Assembly: GCA_009691785.1 (NCBI GenBank)
Contig: SIAM01000021.1
Coordinates: forward strand, 1-36,034
Origin: Phycisphaerales bacterium
GTDB taxonomy: Bacteria; Planctomycetota; Phycisphaerae; Phycisphaerales; SM1A02
Length of the DNA: 36,034 nucleotides
Direction: 5' to 3'
Both the position numbers and the translations under genes were made by a program. Every line of letters begins with the position of its first letter. Within the stretch, counting starts at the first letter, position 1. Positions 1 through 7,437 of the stretch are shown piece by piece. The notes under the pieces were generated by a model. It was not told where the DNA came from. It saw only the letters and a program-made list of their open reading frames with translations, and ran no database searches.

Positions 1-175
1 CTTTGTACCGTGGCTCGTGCTGCAAATAGCTGACAATCAGATCTTCAAAGTTGGTGCCTTTTTCTCGCTCGGTCTGCGCATTCACCTCGAAGGAGTCAAG
101 CAGAGTGTCGAGTGCAGTTGCTTTTGTGGTCCCGGGGGTGTTGGTCATCACCCCTGCGATGGTATTGACGATCAT
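1..175 (-). CDS. COG4889-type helicase/restriction protein, N-terminal fragment (runs off window)
   Basis: Reading the minus strand from ATG at 175 gives 58 codons with no stop, cut by the window start. Residues about 33-57 contain TEREKG, then NFEDLIVSYL, then EPRYK. This fits the N-terminal pattern E-R-[ED]-K-G-x2-F-E-x-L-x3-Y-L-x2-[DE]-P that I know from the Mrr-like nuclease end of COG4889 predicted helicases and type ISP restriction-modification enzymes. Such proteins are usually 800-1600 aa, so almost all of it lies outside. An in-frame TAA lies about 40 nt upstream of ATG 175, so that is the first ATG. A second ATG at 148 follows a GGGG run, so the start is uncertain. Leucine codons are mostly CTG/CTC/CTT, unlike the TTG-rich genes elsewhere, which hints at acquisition by transfer. 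Which nuclease-helicase subfamily it belongs to cannot be told from here. Confidence 0.65.
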   Translation of the reverse strand, partial: MIVNTIAGVMTNTPGTTKATALDTLLDSFEVNAQTEREKGTNFEDLIVSYLQHEPRYK

Positions 176-340
176 GCGACATTGCCAGTCGTGCGAATGA
201 TTACGTGCAAATTACAGGTGTTACGCAATACTCGTCCGCATCACTTCGCACACATTTGCATGAAGTATCAAAAACAAATTGTGATAAAGGTGATTTGCGA
301 GCAAATGCGAAGGAGTGCGATGCTACGCAAAACAAAGAAG

Positions 341-414
341 TGGGCGCTACAGGACTCGAACCTGTGACATTCGCTGTGTAAAAGCGACGCTCTAGCCAAC
401 TGAGCTAAGCGCCC
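341..414 (-). tRNA. tRNA-Val (UAC anticodon)
   Basis: The minus strand folds as a full cloverleaf: acceptor GGGCGCT pairs with AGCGCCC, D stem GCTC/GAGC, anticodon stem TCGCT/AGCGA around loop TTTACAC, and T arm ACAGG-TTCGAGT-CCTGT. The anticodon is TAC, reading GUA valine codons. The discriminator base is A and CCA is not encoded. It lies 35 nt downstream of tRNA-Asp on the same strand and is probably co-transcribed with it. Confidence 0.95.
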
Positions 415-449
415 ATGATCTAAGTCAATTCAAAGCAAATTCCAACAAG

Positions 450-523
450 CGAGGCGGACGGGAATCGAACCCGCAACCACCGGCGTGACAAGCCGGTACT
501 CTAACCAATTGAGCTACCACCCC
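450..523 (-). tRNA. tRNA-Asp (GUC anticodon)
   Basis: The minus strand gives acceptor GGGGTGG pairing with CCGCCTC (two G-U type pairs), D stem GCTC/GAGT, anticodon stem CCGGC/GCCGG around loop TTGTCAC, and T arm GCGGG-TTCGATT-CCCGT. The anticodon GTC is aspartate and the discriminator G is the expected identity base for tRNA-Asp. CCA is not encoded. A good sigma70-type promoter lies just upstream (545-572). Confidence 0.95.
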
Positions 524-544
524 AATCGCAACAGCGAATTGAAG

Positions 545-572
545 AGTGTAGCGATCTCCGTGTAGAGGTCAA
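545..572 (-). promoter_or_regulatory. sigma70-type promoter of the tRNA-Asp/tRNA-Val unit
   Basis: On the minus strand a -35 hexamer TTGACC (567-572) is followed after 16 bp by a -10 hexamer TACACT (545-550). The first tRNA base is at 523, so transcription would begin about 15 nt before the mature 5' end. The same CGCTACACT string recurs before ispG (22001) and before the OmpA gene (33672), which supports it as this organism's -10 form. Confidence 0.6.
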
Positions 573-670
573 TCAGAGCGAAATCTGGCTTCGATCTGCC
601 TGCAATATGCTTTCAATCTGGATCAATGCGCGGCATATCTGCGGGCACATTCGCAGACAAATTCGTGCGC

Positions 671-685
671 AAATGCGGGGCATTT
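671..685 (-). terminator. weak hairpin at the polA stop codon
   Basis: AAATGC, a three-base loop CCC, then GCATTT form a perfect 6-bp stem starting at the polA TAA on the minus strand. It is not followed by a T run, so an intrinsic terminator is doubtful; it may only protect the 3' end. Confidence 0.25.
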
Positions 686-3672
686 TACGCGTCAAACCAA
701 TCGCCACCAATGCCGCCCTCCGCCTGCAGGGGCACATCCAACTGCATGGCCCCCTCCATGATTTCCTTCATGCGCGCCAGTACCGCGTCGGCCTGTGCCT
801 TGGGGCACTCCACCAACAGTTCGTCGTGAATCTGCAAAATTAAACGCGCCTTGGGAAATTCTTTTGGCAGCGCCGCTTGCAGACGCACCATCGCAATCTT
901 GATCAAGTCGGCCGCGCTGCCCTGCACCACCGTGTTAATGGCCATGCGCTCACCCAACGCGCGCTCGTTGGGATTCATTGAATGCACTTGCGGAATTGGC
1001 CTGCGCCTGCCCAACATGGTTTGCACATAGCCGTGCTCCTTGGCTTGCTCCACGCAGTGGCGCAGAAAAGATTCAATGCCAACAAATCTTTTCTTGTAAT
1101 CCTCGATCACTTTGCGCGCGTGCTCAAAATCACTTTGCGCGCCAAGTCGCCGCGCCAATCCGTAGGGCGTAATGCCGTAGACAATTCCAAAGTTCACCAT
1201 CTTCGCGGCGGAGCGTTGCTCGCTGGTGACTTCATCAATGGCCACGCCAAATGTTTCCGCGGCCACGGCCTTGTGAATGTCCTTGCCATCAACAAAGGCC
1301 TGCTTCAGCGCGGCGTCATTGGATAAATGCGCCAACATGCGAAGTTCAATTTGCGAATAATCCGCGCTCACTAGCGCGTTGCCGGACTCGGCTTGGAACG
1401 CGCGGCGAATTTCTTTTCCGTCCTCGCTGCGAATGGGAATATTTTGCAGGTTGGGGTCACTGCTTGAAAGCCGACCCGTTGCAGTGCCCGCTTGATGAAA
1501 GCTGGCGTGCACGCGGCCGTCGGCGGGATCGATCGCCTCACGCAGCGCCACCAAATATGTTCCAACCAACTTGGTGAGTTGGCGATACTCCAGCACCAAC
1601 TGCGGAACGGCGGTCTTCACGCGCGGATCGTTGGAAAGTTTTTCAAGCACCTCAACATCGGTGCTGGCGCCGGTCTGGGTTTTCTTCACCACGTGCAAGC
1701 CAAGGCCAGGCAGAGCGCTGGTGGTTGGCGAAAATAAAATCTCCGCCAGTTGCTTGGGTGAATCCAAGTTAAAGGGGCGCGGACACAGTTGCATCACTTG
1801 CTCGCGCAAGGCGTTTGCGCGCTGCTCTAGGCGAGCGCGCTGGCGATCCAATTCCTGCGCGTCCACATGAATTCCGTTTTGTTCCATGACCGCTAGCACA
1901 TGCACCAACGGCAACTCCAATGTTTGCAGCAGTTGGTCCATGCCCATGTCGTGAATTTGCGGCGCGAACAATTCATGCAGCCGCAGCGACATATCAGCGT
2001 CCTCCGCGGCGTATTCCGTGGCCAGTTGCAGCGGAACTTTGTCAAATGTTTTCTGAAACTTGCCGCTGCCAATCAGCGATGAAATAGAAATGTTGCGATG
2101 GCCCAACAACATTTCACACAGCGAATCAAGTCCGTGACTCATGCGGCCGGCGTCAATTAAGTGGCTGCTAATCAGCGTGTCGTCGCGCAAGCCTGCAACG
2201 AAAATGTCGTGGCGCGCAAGAACCATAATGTCAAACTTGGCGTTGTGGCCGGTCTTTGCAATGGCGGCATCTTCAAGCAGCGGTTTCAAGATGGGCAGAA
2301 TCTGCTCCCAACTCATGTGCGACTCTGGCTCGGGACTGCGAACAGGTATGTACACGCCAGTGCGCGCCGCAATGCAAAGCGACACGCCCACCAAACCCGC
2401 GCGCGAGGGATGAATGGAATCGGTTTCCGTGTCAAAGGCCAGCATTACATTTTTGGTGTCGCGCACTTGCTGCACAAACGCGCGCAGTTGCTCTGGCGTG
2501 GCCATCATGTTGTACACGCCGTCGCGGGTTGCGCTGGAATCAATCACATACGCCCCCGCCCCCGCTTGCGTTTGCGTGCCGTCGCTTGCAAGCGCGCCGC
2601 CACTCGCAAGCGCGCCGCTACCAGCAAGCGCGCCGCTACCAGCAAGCGCATCAAACATACTTGGCCCCGTGTCCGCGCCCTTCTTGCGCTTGATTGGTTT
2701 TTCTTGCGCACTATCGGTGCCACTCGTTGCACCCGGCTTGGAACGCGCGGCGCCACTTTGCGCGGAATGTGCTTGGTCAGACGCAACAGGCGTGCCGCCC
2801 AGCAATGCGTCCATTTCACCTTTGAGCCTGTGAAAACCAAGTTGACGCATCAACTCAACAACTTGCTCGCGATTCTGTTGGTTCAACTTCAACGGCGCGT
2901 CTTCAATGCCAACTTCAACATCGCAATCACTTTTAAGCGTGACCAACTTGCGGCCCAGCACAAATTGCGCGCGCGCCTCTTCAATAGCCTCGCGGCGCTT
3001 TGGAGTGAGCTCATGCACATGCGCCAACACGCCATCAAGCGAACCATATTGCGTGATCAGCGCAACGGCGGACTTTGGCCCAACACCTTTGGCGCCAGGA
3101 ATATTGTCGGCGGTGTCACCCATAAGCGTGAGCATGTCAATCACTTGGTCGGGGCGAATGCCTTTGGTTTCCCACAGCGCGTCGGCGGTCAACACCGCGC
3201 CGTTGGAGGCGTCAAAGAGCGCGGTCTTCTCATCCAGAATTTGCGCAAGGTCTTTGTCGCGGCTGGCAATGCGAATTTCCCAATCGGGGTGCGCTGTTCG
3301 CACGCGCTTCACAAGCGTGGCTATGGAATCATCGGCTTCCACTTCTGGAATGGCCACAACAGGAATGCCAAGCAACTGGCACAACTCAACGCAGCGCGCA
3401 ACTTGCGGACGAAAATCATCCGGTGGCGCAGAGCGATTGGCCTTGTATTGCGGATCAATCTGCGAGCGAAATGTTCCTTGATCGCCAGCGGCGTCAATGA
3501 CAAGAATAAGCCGCTGCGGTTTTTGCTCGCGCAGCAAGCGCAGCAGCACCCCGGCGAAACCAAACACCATGTGCGTGGACTCGTTGGTGATTGGACTGGT
3601 CATGCCCGAGCGAATGGCGTGGTAGGCGCGGTGAAATTGCGCGTGACCGTCGATAATCCAAAGATTGTCCAC
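685..3672 (-). CDS. polA: DNA polymerase I with 5'-nuclease and proofreading domains
   Basis: This 995-aa protein has the full three-domain Pol I layout. The N-terminal 5' nuclease (about 1-290) shows DGHAQFHRAYHA, EVEADDS, ASRDKD and MGDTADNIPGAKGVG. The 3'-5' exonuclease keeps ExoI (D414, E416 in FDTETDS), an ExoII-like NAKFD and an ExoIII-like YAAEDAD, so proofreading is probably active. The polymerase has motif A SADYSQIELR (D771), motif B RSAAKMVNFGIVYG (about 820-833) and motif C QIHDELLVE (947-955). It fills Okazaki gaps and acts in repair synthesis. The start is GTG at 3672, 2 nt after the TAA of the GlmU-like gene, with GGAAA as a possible ribosome site inside that gene's end, so the two look co-transcribed. 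The linker between nuclease and exonuclease is long and holds a hexapeptide tandem repeat (residues 342-365). Confidence 0.97.
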   Translation of the reverse strand: MDNLWIIDGHAQFHRAYHAIRSGMTSPITNESTHMVFGFAGVLLRLLREQKPQRLILVIDAAGDQGTFRSQIDPQYKANRSAPPDDFRPQVARCVELCQLLGIPVVAIPEVEADDSIATLVKRVRTAHPDWEIRIASRDKDLAQILDEKTALFDASNGAVLTADALWETKGIRPDQVIDMLTLMGDTADNIPGAKGVGPKSAVALITQYGSLDGVLAHVHELTPKRREAIEEARAQFVLGRKLVTLKSDCDVEVGIEDAPLKLNQQNREQVVELMRQLGFHRLKGEMDALLGGTPVASDQAHSAQSGAARSKPGATSGTDSAQEKPIKRKKGADTGPSMFDALAGSGALAGSGALASGGALASDGTQTQAGAGAYVIDSSATRDGVYNMMATPEQLRAFVQQVRDTKNVMLAFDTETDSIHPSRAGLVGVSLCIAARTGVYIPVRSPEPESHMSWEQILPILKPLLEDAAIAKTGHNAKFDIMVLARHDIFVAGLRDDTLISSHLIDAGRMSHGLDSLCEMLLGHRNISISSLIGSGKFQKTFDKVPLQLATEYAAEDADMSLRLHELFAPQIHDMGMDQLLQTLELPLVHVLAVMEQNGIHVDAQELDRQRARLEQRANALREQVMQLCPRPFNLDSPKQLAEILFSPTTSALPGLGLHVVKKTQTGASTDVEVLEKLSNDPRVKTAVPQLVLEYRQLTKLVGTYLVALREAIDPADGRVHASFHQAGTATGRLSSSDPNLQNIPIRSEDGKEIRRAFQAESGNALVSADYSQIELRMLAHLSNDAALKQAFVDGKDIHKAVAAETFGVAIDEVTSEQRSAAKMVNFGIVYGITPYGLARRLGAQSDFEHARKVIEDYKKRFVGIESFLRHCVEQAKEHGYVQTMLGRRRPIPQVHSMNPNERALGERMAINTVVQGSAADLIKIAMVRLQAALPKEFPKARLILQIHDELLVECPKAQADAVLARMKEIMEGAMQLDVPLQAEGGIGGDWFDA
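2578..2649 (-). repeat. 18-bp tandem repeat inside polA, four units
   Basis: Four contiguous 18-bp units encode the hexapeptides ALAGSG, ALAGSG, ALASGG and ALASDG in the interdomain linker of Pol I. The first two units in coding order are identical at the DNA level and the other two have diverged, which suggests recent slippage expansion in a flexible linker. Confidence 0.85.
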
Positions 3673-3674
3673 GA

Positions 3675-4949
3675 TTATTTCCGCGCTGAATGGCTGGCGG
3701 AAGTTGGCGCCAAAGCGCCGCTGGATGAGCTTGATGCGTGATGGCTCGCTGCGGCCTTGGCGTGCAGTTGCGTGATCAACGCGCGCTCTTGCGGCAACAT
3801 TTCTGTTTGTCGGCGCGCCATGACAATGTCCGCCACGGACAAAAACTTATCAAGGCGGTACATCATTTCGCCCGCGTCGGTGCGCCATGTGAATCGCTCG
3901 GTGTACAGCGATGGCGGCGTGCTTGACGCGATCATTGCCCCCGTTCCAAGAACGCAACCCGTCATGATGCGCGTGCCAATGGCGGTCTTGACATGGTCGC
4001 CAATCACGCAGCCCATGAACACCCGGCCCGTTGACTCCAGCGCCTCGCCCGCGCCAAGCTGCATGCTGACTTGCGCGTAAGTATTGAGCAAATTTGAATT
4101 CATAGTGCCCGCGCCTAGGTTCACCCATGAGCCAACAATGGCGTCGCCCAAATGGCCGTCGTGCGCCTTGTTGCTGTTGCCCTGCATCATCAGCGAGCCA
4201 ACTTCGCCGCCAACTTTGCAGCGCGGACCAATCACAGTGCGCGCCTTAATGGTGGCGTGCGCGGAAATGTGCGTGCCTTCGCCAATGGAAGTTGGACCAA
4301 CAATGACAGCATGGTGGCCAATGTGCGCGCGCGGACCAATCACAATCGCGCCTTCTCTTGCGTCTAGCACCACAAATTTTCCAATCTCCGCGCTGGCGTG
4401 AATAATCACTTCGCCCGAAATGGCGACAAGTTTGTCGGGCTTGGCCAATTCGCCGCCCTGCTTCCACGCTTCGTGCGTGGCCTTGGCATCAGCCGCCATG
4501 CGCCGATGAATTCCGTCGGCCTCCAACAAATCCCATGGCCTGCGCACAATGGAAAGATCAATGCGCGGCGTGGTTTTTAATTTGGAATCAAAGGCGTGGC
4601 CCGCCATGAAATGTTGCGCGGCCTTGCGCGACAGATGCGCCGCAACAATGCTGCCATCGGCGGAGTCCGTCATGGCGTGTCCAACGGCAAGCGAATCCAA
4701 ACTGCTTGGAAGTTCCATCAAGCGGCCGGACAAGAACATGAAACTTTCACCCGCGGCTAGTTCATTCACGGGCAAGCCGGTGCGCTGTTCAAGCAGCGCG
4801 GTCCACTCTTGCGGCGCGCACAACGCGGCCGCGCCAAGGCGTTGATAATTGCAGCGCACACCCGAGCGCAACTCGGCGGCAACGCGCAGATCAAGCAAGG
4901 GACCAAAGTTTCCAGCCGCGTCGTGAAATGCAATCCGTGGAGTTGCCAT
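3675..4949 (-). CDS. GlmU-like putative sugar nucleotidyltransferase with left-handed beta-helix
   Basis: This 424-aa protein (426 if started at the GTG two codons upstream, 4955) has a C-terminal half of hexapeptide repeats: IHASAEIGKF, GPRAHIGHH, VGPTSIGEGTHI, KARTVIGPRCKVGGEV, then SNKAHDGHLGDAIVGSWV. This is the left-handed beta-helix of sugar-nucleotide acyltransferases. The arrangement and the N-terminal segment DLRVAAELRSG match what I know of the alternative GlmU family (TIGR03991) of Bacteroidetes and Planctomycetes. That family is proposed to make UDP-GlcNAc, but the classical GxGTRM pyrophosphorylase loop is not visible, so the substrate is uncertain. ATG 4949 is preferred because a -10-like TACATT (4956-4961) lies 6 nt upstream, which would make a leaderless message. 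It precedes polA by 2 nt. The C-terminus is a Ser/Ala-rich tail. Confidence 0.8.
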   Translation of the reverse strand: MATPRIAFHDAAGNFGPLLDLRVAAELRSGVRCNYQRLGAAALCAPQEWTALLEQRTGLPVNELAAGESFMFLSGRLMELPSSLDSLAVGHAMTDSADGSIVAAHLSRKAAQHFMAGHAFDSKLKTTPRIDLSIVRRPWDLLEADGIHRRMAADAKATHEAWKQGGELAKPDKLVAISGEVIIHASAEIGKFVVLDAREGAIVIGPRAHIGHHAVIVGPTSIGEGTHISAHATIKARTVIGPRCKVGGEVGSLMMQGNSNKAHDGHLGDAIVGSWVNLGAGTMNSNLLNTYAQVSMQLGAGEALESTGRVFMGCVIGDHVKTAIGTRIMTGCVLGTGAMIASSTPPSLYTERFTWRTDAGEMMYRLDKFLSVADIVMARRQTEMLPQERALITQLHAKAAASHHASSSSSGALAPTSASHSARK

Positions 4950-4955
4950 GGCCAC

Positions 4956-4961
4956 AATGTA
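4956..4961 (-). promoter_or_regulatory. -10-like element of the GlmU-like gene
   Basis: TACATT on the minus strand ends 6 nt before ATG 4949. No clear -35 is seen at the right distance and no Shine-Dalgarno lies between, consistent with a leaderless transcript. Confidence 0.35.
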
Positions 4962-4995
4962 GCTTTGTACGGGCTACTTTGTGGTGACCAAATTC

Positions 4996-5117
4996 AACCA
5001 CACACAAGCGTTCGCCCACGCAGTGCGCGCAAGCAAATGCAACAACGCACAAGCGTGCGCCCACGCAGTGCGCGCAAGCAAATGCAACAACGCACAAGCG
5101 TGCGCCCGCGCAGTGCG
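4996..5117. repeat. 45-bp intergenic tandem repeat, about 2.7 copies
   Basis: Units start at 4996, 5041 and 5086 and are 45 bp each; the third breaks off near 5117. Each unit contains CGCAC-AAGC-GTGCG (fully in units 2 and 3), a 5-bp inverted repeat, followed by the GCAGTGCG core. The array fills the space between the end of the PEP-CTERM-like gene and the promoter of the GlmU-like gene. Copies are contiguous without spacers, so it is not a CRISPR. No gene is convincing in this stretch. Confidence 0.85.
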
Positions 5118-5160
5118 TTCATCCTCAATCCGCAGCGATCATATTTGCGCTAACAACTTC

Positions 5161-5688
5161 TCAGCGGCGCCTTCGCGCGCCAAACGCGCTTGCCATGAAC
5201 ACCATGGCCGCGCCTGGCGCGGGAATATTTTGCGGCGCCGTGGAGGAACCAAACACCCACGCATCCAAACTTCCATTCGCCAAGACGCGATCGGACGCGC
5301 CGAACATGGCTTGTTCCCATGGCCCCGAATCCTTGGTCCATAAATGCCAATAATTTTCGTAGGGATCAACATCGCCTTGACCGTCATTGGTGTCGGCGCC
5401 AATGGTCACGCCAGTCAAGAACACGCCAAATGAATAGGTGTCGTACTGCATGGACATCTGTGGCAGCGCCGCGTCAACGGCCAACATGGCGTCCCAACTG
5501 CTGTGCGCGCTTGCGCTCCATGAAAAATTGATCAAGTAGCCGTTGCCACTTTCAAAATCAATTTGAATGCTGGCGCTCTTGTTGCCAGAGCCAACGGTGA
5601 ATGTGCCCACAATGGCGGCGGTGGCGCAAGTGGAAACCACAATGCAAGCAAGCGCGGCGACGCCGCGGGTGGCGAATGAAATAGACAT
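5161..5688 (-). CDS. Secreted protein with PEP-CTERM-like sorting tail
   Basis: This 175-aa protein starts at ATG 5688 rather than at the in-frame ATG further upstream, because residues 1-26 then form a signal peptide (RG, a hydrophobic core, then CATAA). The body is rich in Gly, Ser and Trp with SWSASAHSSWDAML, NYWHLWTKD and DAWVFGSS, a pattern I associate with short PEP-CTERM proteins of Planctomycetes and Verrucomicrobia. The C-terminus reads IPAPGAAMVFMASAFGARRRR in pieces: a PAPG motif, a short hydrophobic stretch, then four arginines. That is the tripartite exosortase-type signal, although the hydrophobic part is short. No exosortase gene is in the window. Its function is unknown; export to the cell surface is the only inference. 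The upstream 233 bp hold a 17-bp palindrome. Confidence 0.75.
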   Translation of the reverse strand: MSISFATRGVAALACIVVSTCATAAIVGTFTVGSGNKSASIQIDFESGNGYLINFSWSASAHSSWDAMLAVDAALPQMSMQYDTYSFGVFLTGVTIGADTNDGQGDVDPYENYWHLWTKDSGPWEQAMFGASDRVLANGSLDAWVFGSSTAPQNIPAPGAAMVFMASAFGARRRR

Positions 5689-5863
5689 GGGAAACTTTCT
5701 CAAGTGCGGATGACCTGTTTCGCGCAGGATCCAAGGAAGGGAACAAGCAGAGCCGATTGAGTTGGTCGACCCGACTTGCGCGCCGGCGAAATTGATTCGC
5801 AAGCGCGCTCACGGTGACGCGATCGTTGCAGATTTGAACTGCATTCCTCCAACTCAAACAGCA

Positions 5864-5880
5864 TCAAAGAACTTCTTTGA
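5864..5880. promoter_or_regulatory. 17-bp palindrome, possible operator or terminator
   Basis: TCAAAGAA and TTCTTTGA flank one central base, a perfect inverted repeat. It lies between the end of mreD and the start of the PEP-CTERM-like gene. It has no T run after it, so an operator is as likely as a terminator. A second imperfect hairpin (5894-5913) sits beside it. Confidence 0.3.
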
Positions 5881-5921
5881 CACGCTTAGAGTAGTCAGCC
5901 ATTGCGGGCTGTCAACAGAAA

Positions 5922-6476
5922 TTAAAATTTGCGTGGACCAGCGCCGGGAAATCTCCACCATGAATAGGTGCGGTTCAACGCCCAACCAACGGGTAAACCC
6001 ATCACCGCGCTGGACAAGCACCAACCCAATCGCTTGCCTAGTTCCTGCAAGGCGGTGCCGGAAAATGGCACCGATCCGTCAAGCCAAATTCCGCGGACAT
6101 TCCAAATGAACACCCAGACCAAGCTCACGCCCAACAATAAAACAAATGTCATGGCCGCCACCGTCAACATGCTGCGGCGCAAAAGTAAAGACCGCCCCGC
6201 GGTCACCGCCGAGGATCCAAGCGAAAATCCAAGCGTGTTTGGTCCGGGCAAAAATAGCAACGAGCCCATGACCAGTTGTGGCGATGAAAGATCAATCAAC
6301 AATCCAATGAGAAAGCAGCCCCACCAAGCCGCGCGTCGAGATGCGTTTAACGAAACAAACGCCGCCAGTATGCCCGCCAAACTTGGAGACGCTCCCGCGA
6401 TTGAAAATACGGGCATGAATGCGGCGTCAATGGGCAACACAGTAGCCAGCGCCAAAATAAACATGCTCCACCTCAT
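5922..6476 (-). CDS. mreD: Rod shape-determining protein MreD-like membrane protein
   Basis: A 184-aa hydrophobic protein with about five predicted membrane segments, including FILALATVLPIDAAF near the N-terminus and VAAMTFVLLLGVSLVWVFI after residue 100. MreD proteins are small (about 160-190 aa), poorly conserved and encoded right after mreC. Both size and position fit; the call rests mainly on the mreB-mreC-mreD order. An AGGTGG sequence about 4 nt before ATG 6476 is a plausible ribosome site. MreD acts in the inner membrane with MreB, MreC and the RodA/PBP2 peptidoglycan synthase. It is 61 nt downstream of mreC. Confidence 0.8.
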   Translation of the reverse strand: MRWSMFILALATVLPIDAAFMPVFSIAGASPSLAGILAAFVSLNASRRAAWWGCFLIGLLIDLSSPQLVMGSLLFLPGPNTLGFSLGSSAVTAGRSLLLRRSMLTVAAMTFVLLLGVSLVWVFIWNVRGIWLDGSVPFSGTALQELGKRLGWCLSSAVMGLPVGWALNRTYSWWRFPGAGPRKF

Positions 6477-6537
6477 AGCGCCACCTGTGCGCTAATAGAT
6501 TTTGCATTCACAAATCGCGTGTCAACACAATGCGCCA

Positions 6538-7401
6538 TTAAGGCACTGCCTCTGCGTCAATTTTTAAAGTCACCTGACGCAATCGATCGGAGTCCACTTC
6601 TGTCTTCACTTCAACGCGCTTTCGCAATGGATTCTTATCGCTGCGGCGCATGCCGACAACGCTTCCCATGCGCATGCCTTGCGCCGCAGATTTCCAAGTT
6701 ACATCGGCCAAGCGCACAATATCGCCCACAGAAACATCCTTGGTGGCTTCAATTTCGCCAACCAAAAAACCGCTTGAATCCGTGCATAATTGAATCAAAA
6801 TAGATTCATTGGGTCCAGCTTCTGGTCGATCCGCTGGCGCGATGTATGTGTCCACTCTGCCCGTGGATGGATCGGTCAGTGGCGCAAGCCAACTGCGAAC
6901 ATCCGTTGGCTCACCCACAATACGTCCCACAAGAATGTCGCCGCCCACAACCGCGGGGTCGCCGCTTTGCACTCCATCTCGCTTGCCCGCGTTCAGCGCC
7001 AACATCCTTTCGCCTGGCCCCTCGCCGCGCGCGGTGACGCTGGCCAATAGCGGCGCAATTTCGCGCCCGCCTCGATGCATTTTTTTGACGCGATCAAGTT
7101 GCGCAAGCCGCTGCTCCAATTCATCAGCGTAAATTCGCTCGGAGTGCCACAACGCGCGAAAGCGATCACGGTCATCGCTGAGCAATTGCGAGTCCACATA
7201 CTTCGTCTCATCGCGCGACGGGCGTAGCCAATGTCGAAGCACCATCAACGCATGCGCCGGCGGCGTAAGCGGAAGCCACAACACCGCGGCAATATCTGTT
7301 GTCCAAGGAATGACGCGCGCGCTTGGCAAAACCGAAATTCCCGCGGTAAGGAGAAGGCAAGCGAGATACACGCGACTGGGTTGGTCAGGACCTCTTGCCA
7401 C
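6538..7401 (-). CDS. mreC: Rod shape-determining protein MreC
   Basis: This 287-aa protein has an N-terminal membrane anchor (about 12-27), a coiled-coil stretch with SERIYADELEQRLAQLDRV (about 88-105), and a C-terminal beta-rich domain. That domain contains LNAGKRDGVQSGDPAV (about 136-150), GRIVGEP and a WLAPLTDPSTGRV segment, the typical MreC double beta-barrel pattern. MreC is the periplasmic organiser that links MreB filaments to cell-wall synthases. The start is GTG at 7401, 36 nt after mreB. The order mreB-mreC-mreD indicates one operon. Confidence 0.92.
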   Translation of the reverse strand: MARGPDQPSRVYLACLLLTAGISVLPSARVIPWTTDIAAVLWLPLTPPAHALMVLRHWLRPSRDETKYVDSQLLSDDRDRFRALWHSERIYADELEQRLAQLDRVKKMHRGGREIAPLLASVTARGEGPGERMLALNAGKRDGVQSGDPAVVGGDILVGRIVGEPTDVRSWLAPLTDPSTGRVDTYIAPADRPEAGPNESILIQLCTDSSGFLVGEIEATKDVSVGDIVRLADVTWKSAAQGMRMGSVVGMRRSDKNPLRKRVEVKTEVDSDRLRQVTLKIDAEAVP

Positions 7402-7437
7402 GATTCACACCAGGATTCGTTGCAAATTTGTAGCGGA

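Noticed and set aside
293..306. ATTTGC-GA-GCAAAT inverted repeat downstream of tRNA-Val
   Set aside because: The stem is only 6 bp with a 2-nt centre and has no T run after it; too weak to call a terminator or attachment site.
341..414. Integration (att) site at the tRNA-Val 3' end
   Set aside because: No second copy of the tRNA 3' end was seen within bases 1-340, and no integrase is in the window; the left side is cut off.
2161..3741. 526-codon open frame on the plus strand
   Set aside because: It is antisense to polA, which shows every Pol I motif; the frame has no recognisable domain and is a by-product of codon bias.
4996..5117. Possible CRISPR array
   Set aside because: The 45-bp units are directly contiguous with no spacers, and no cas genes are present.
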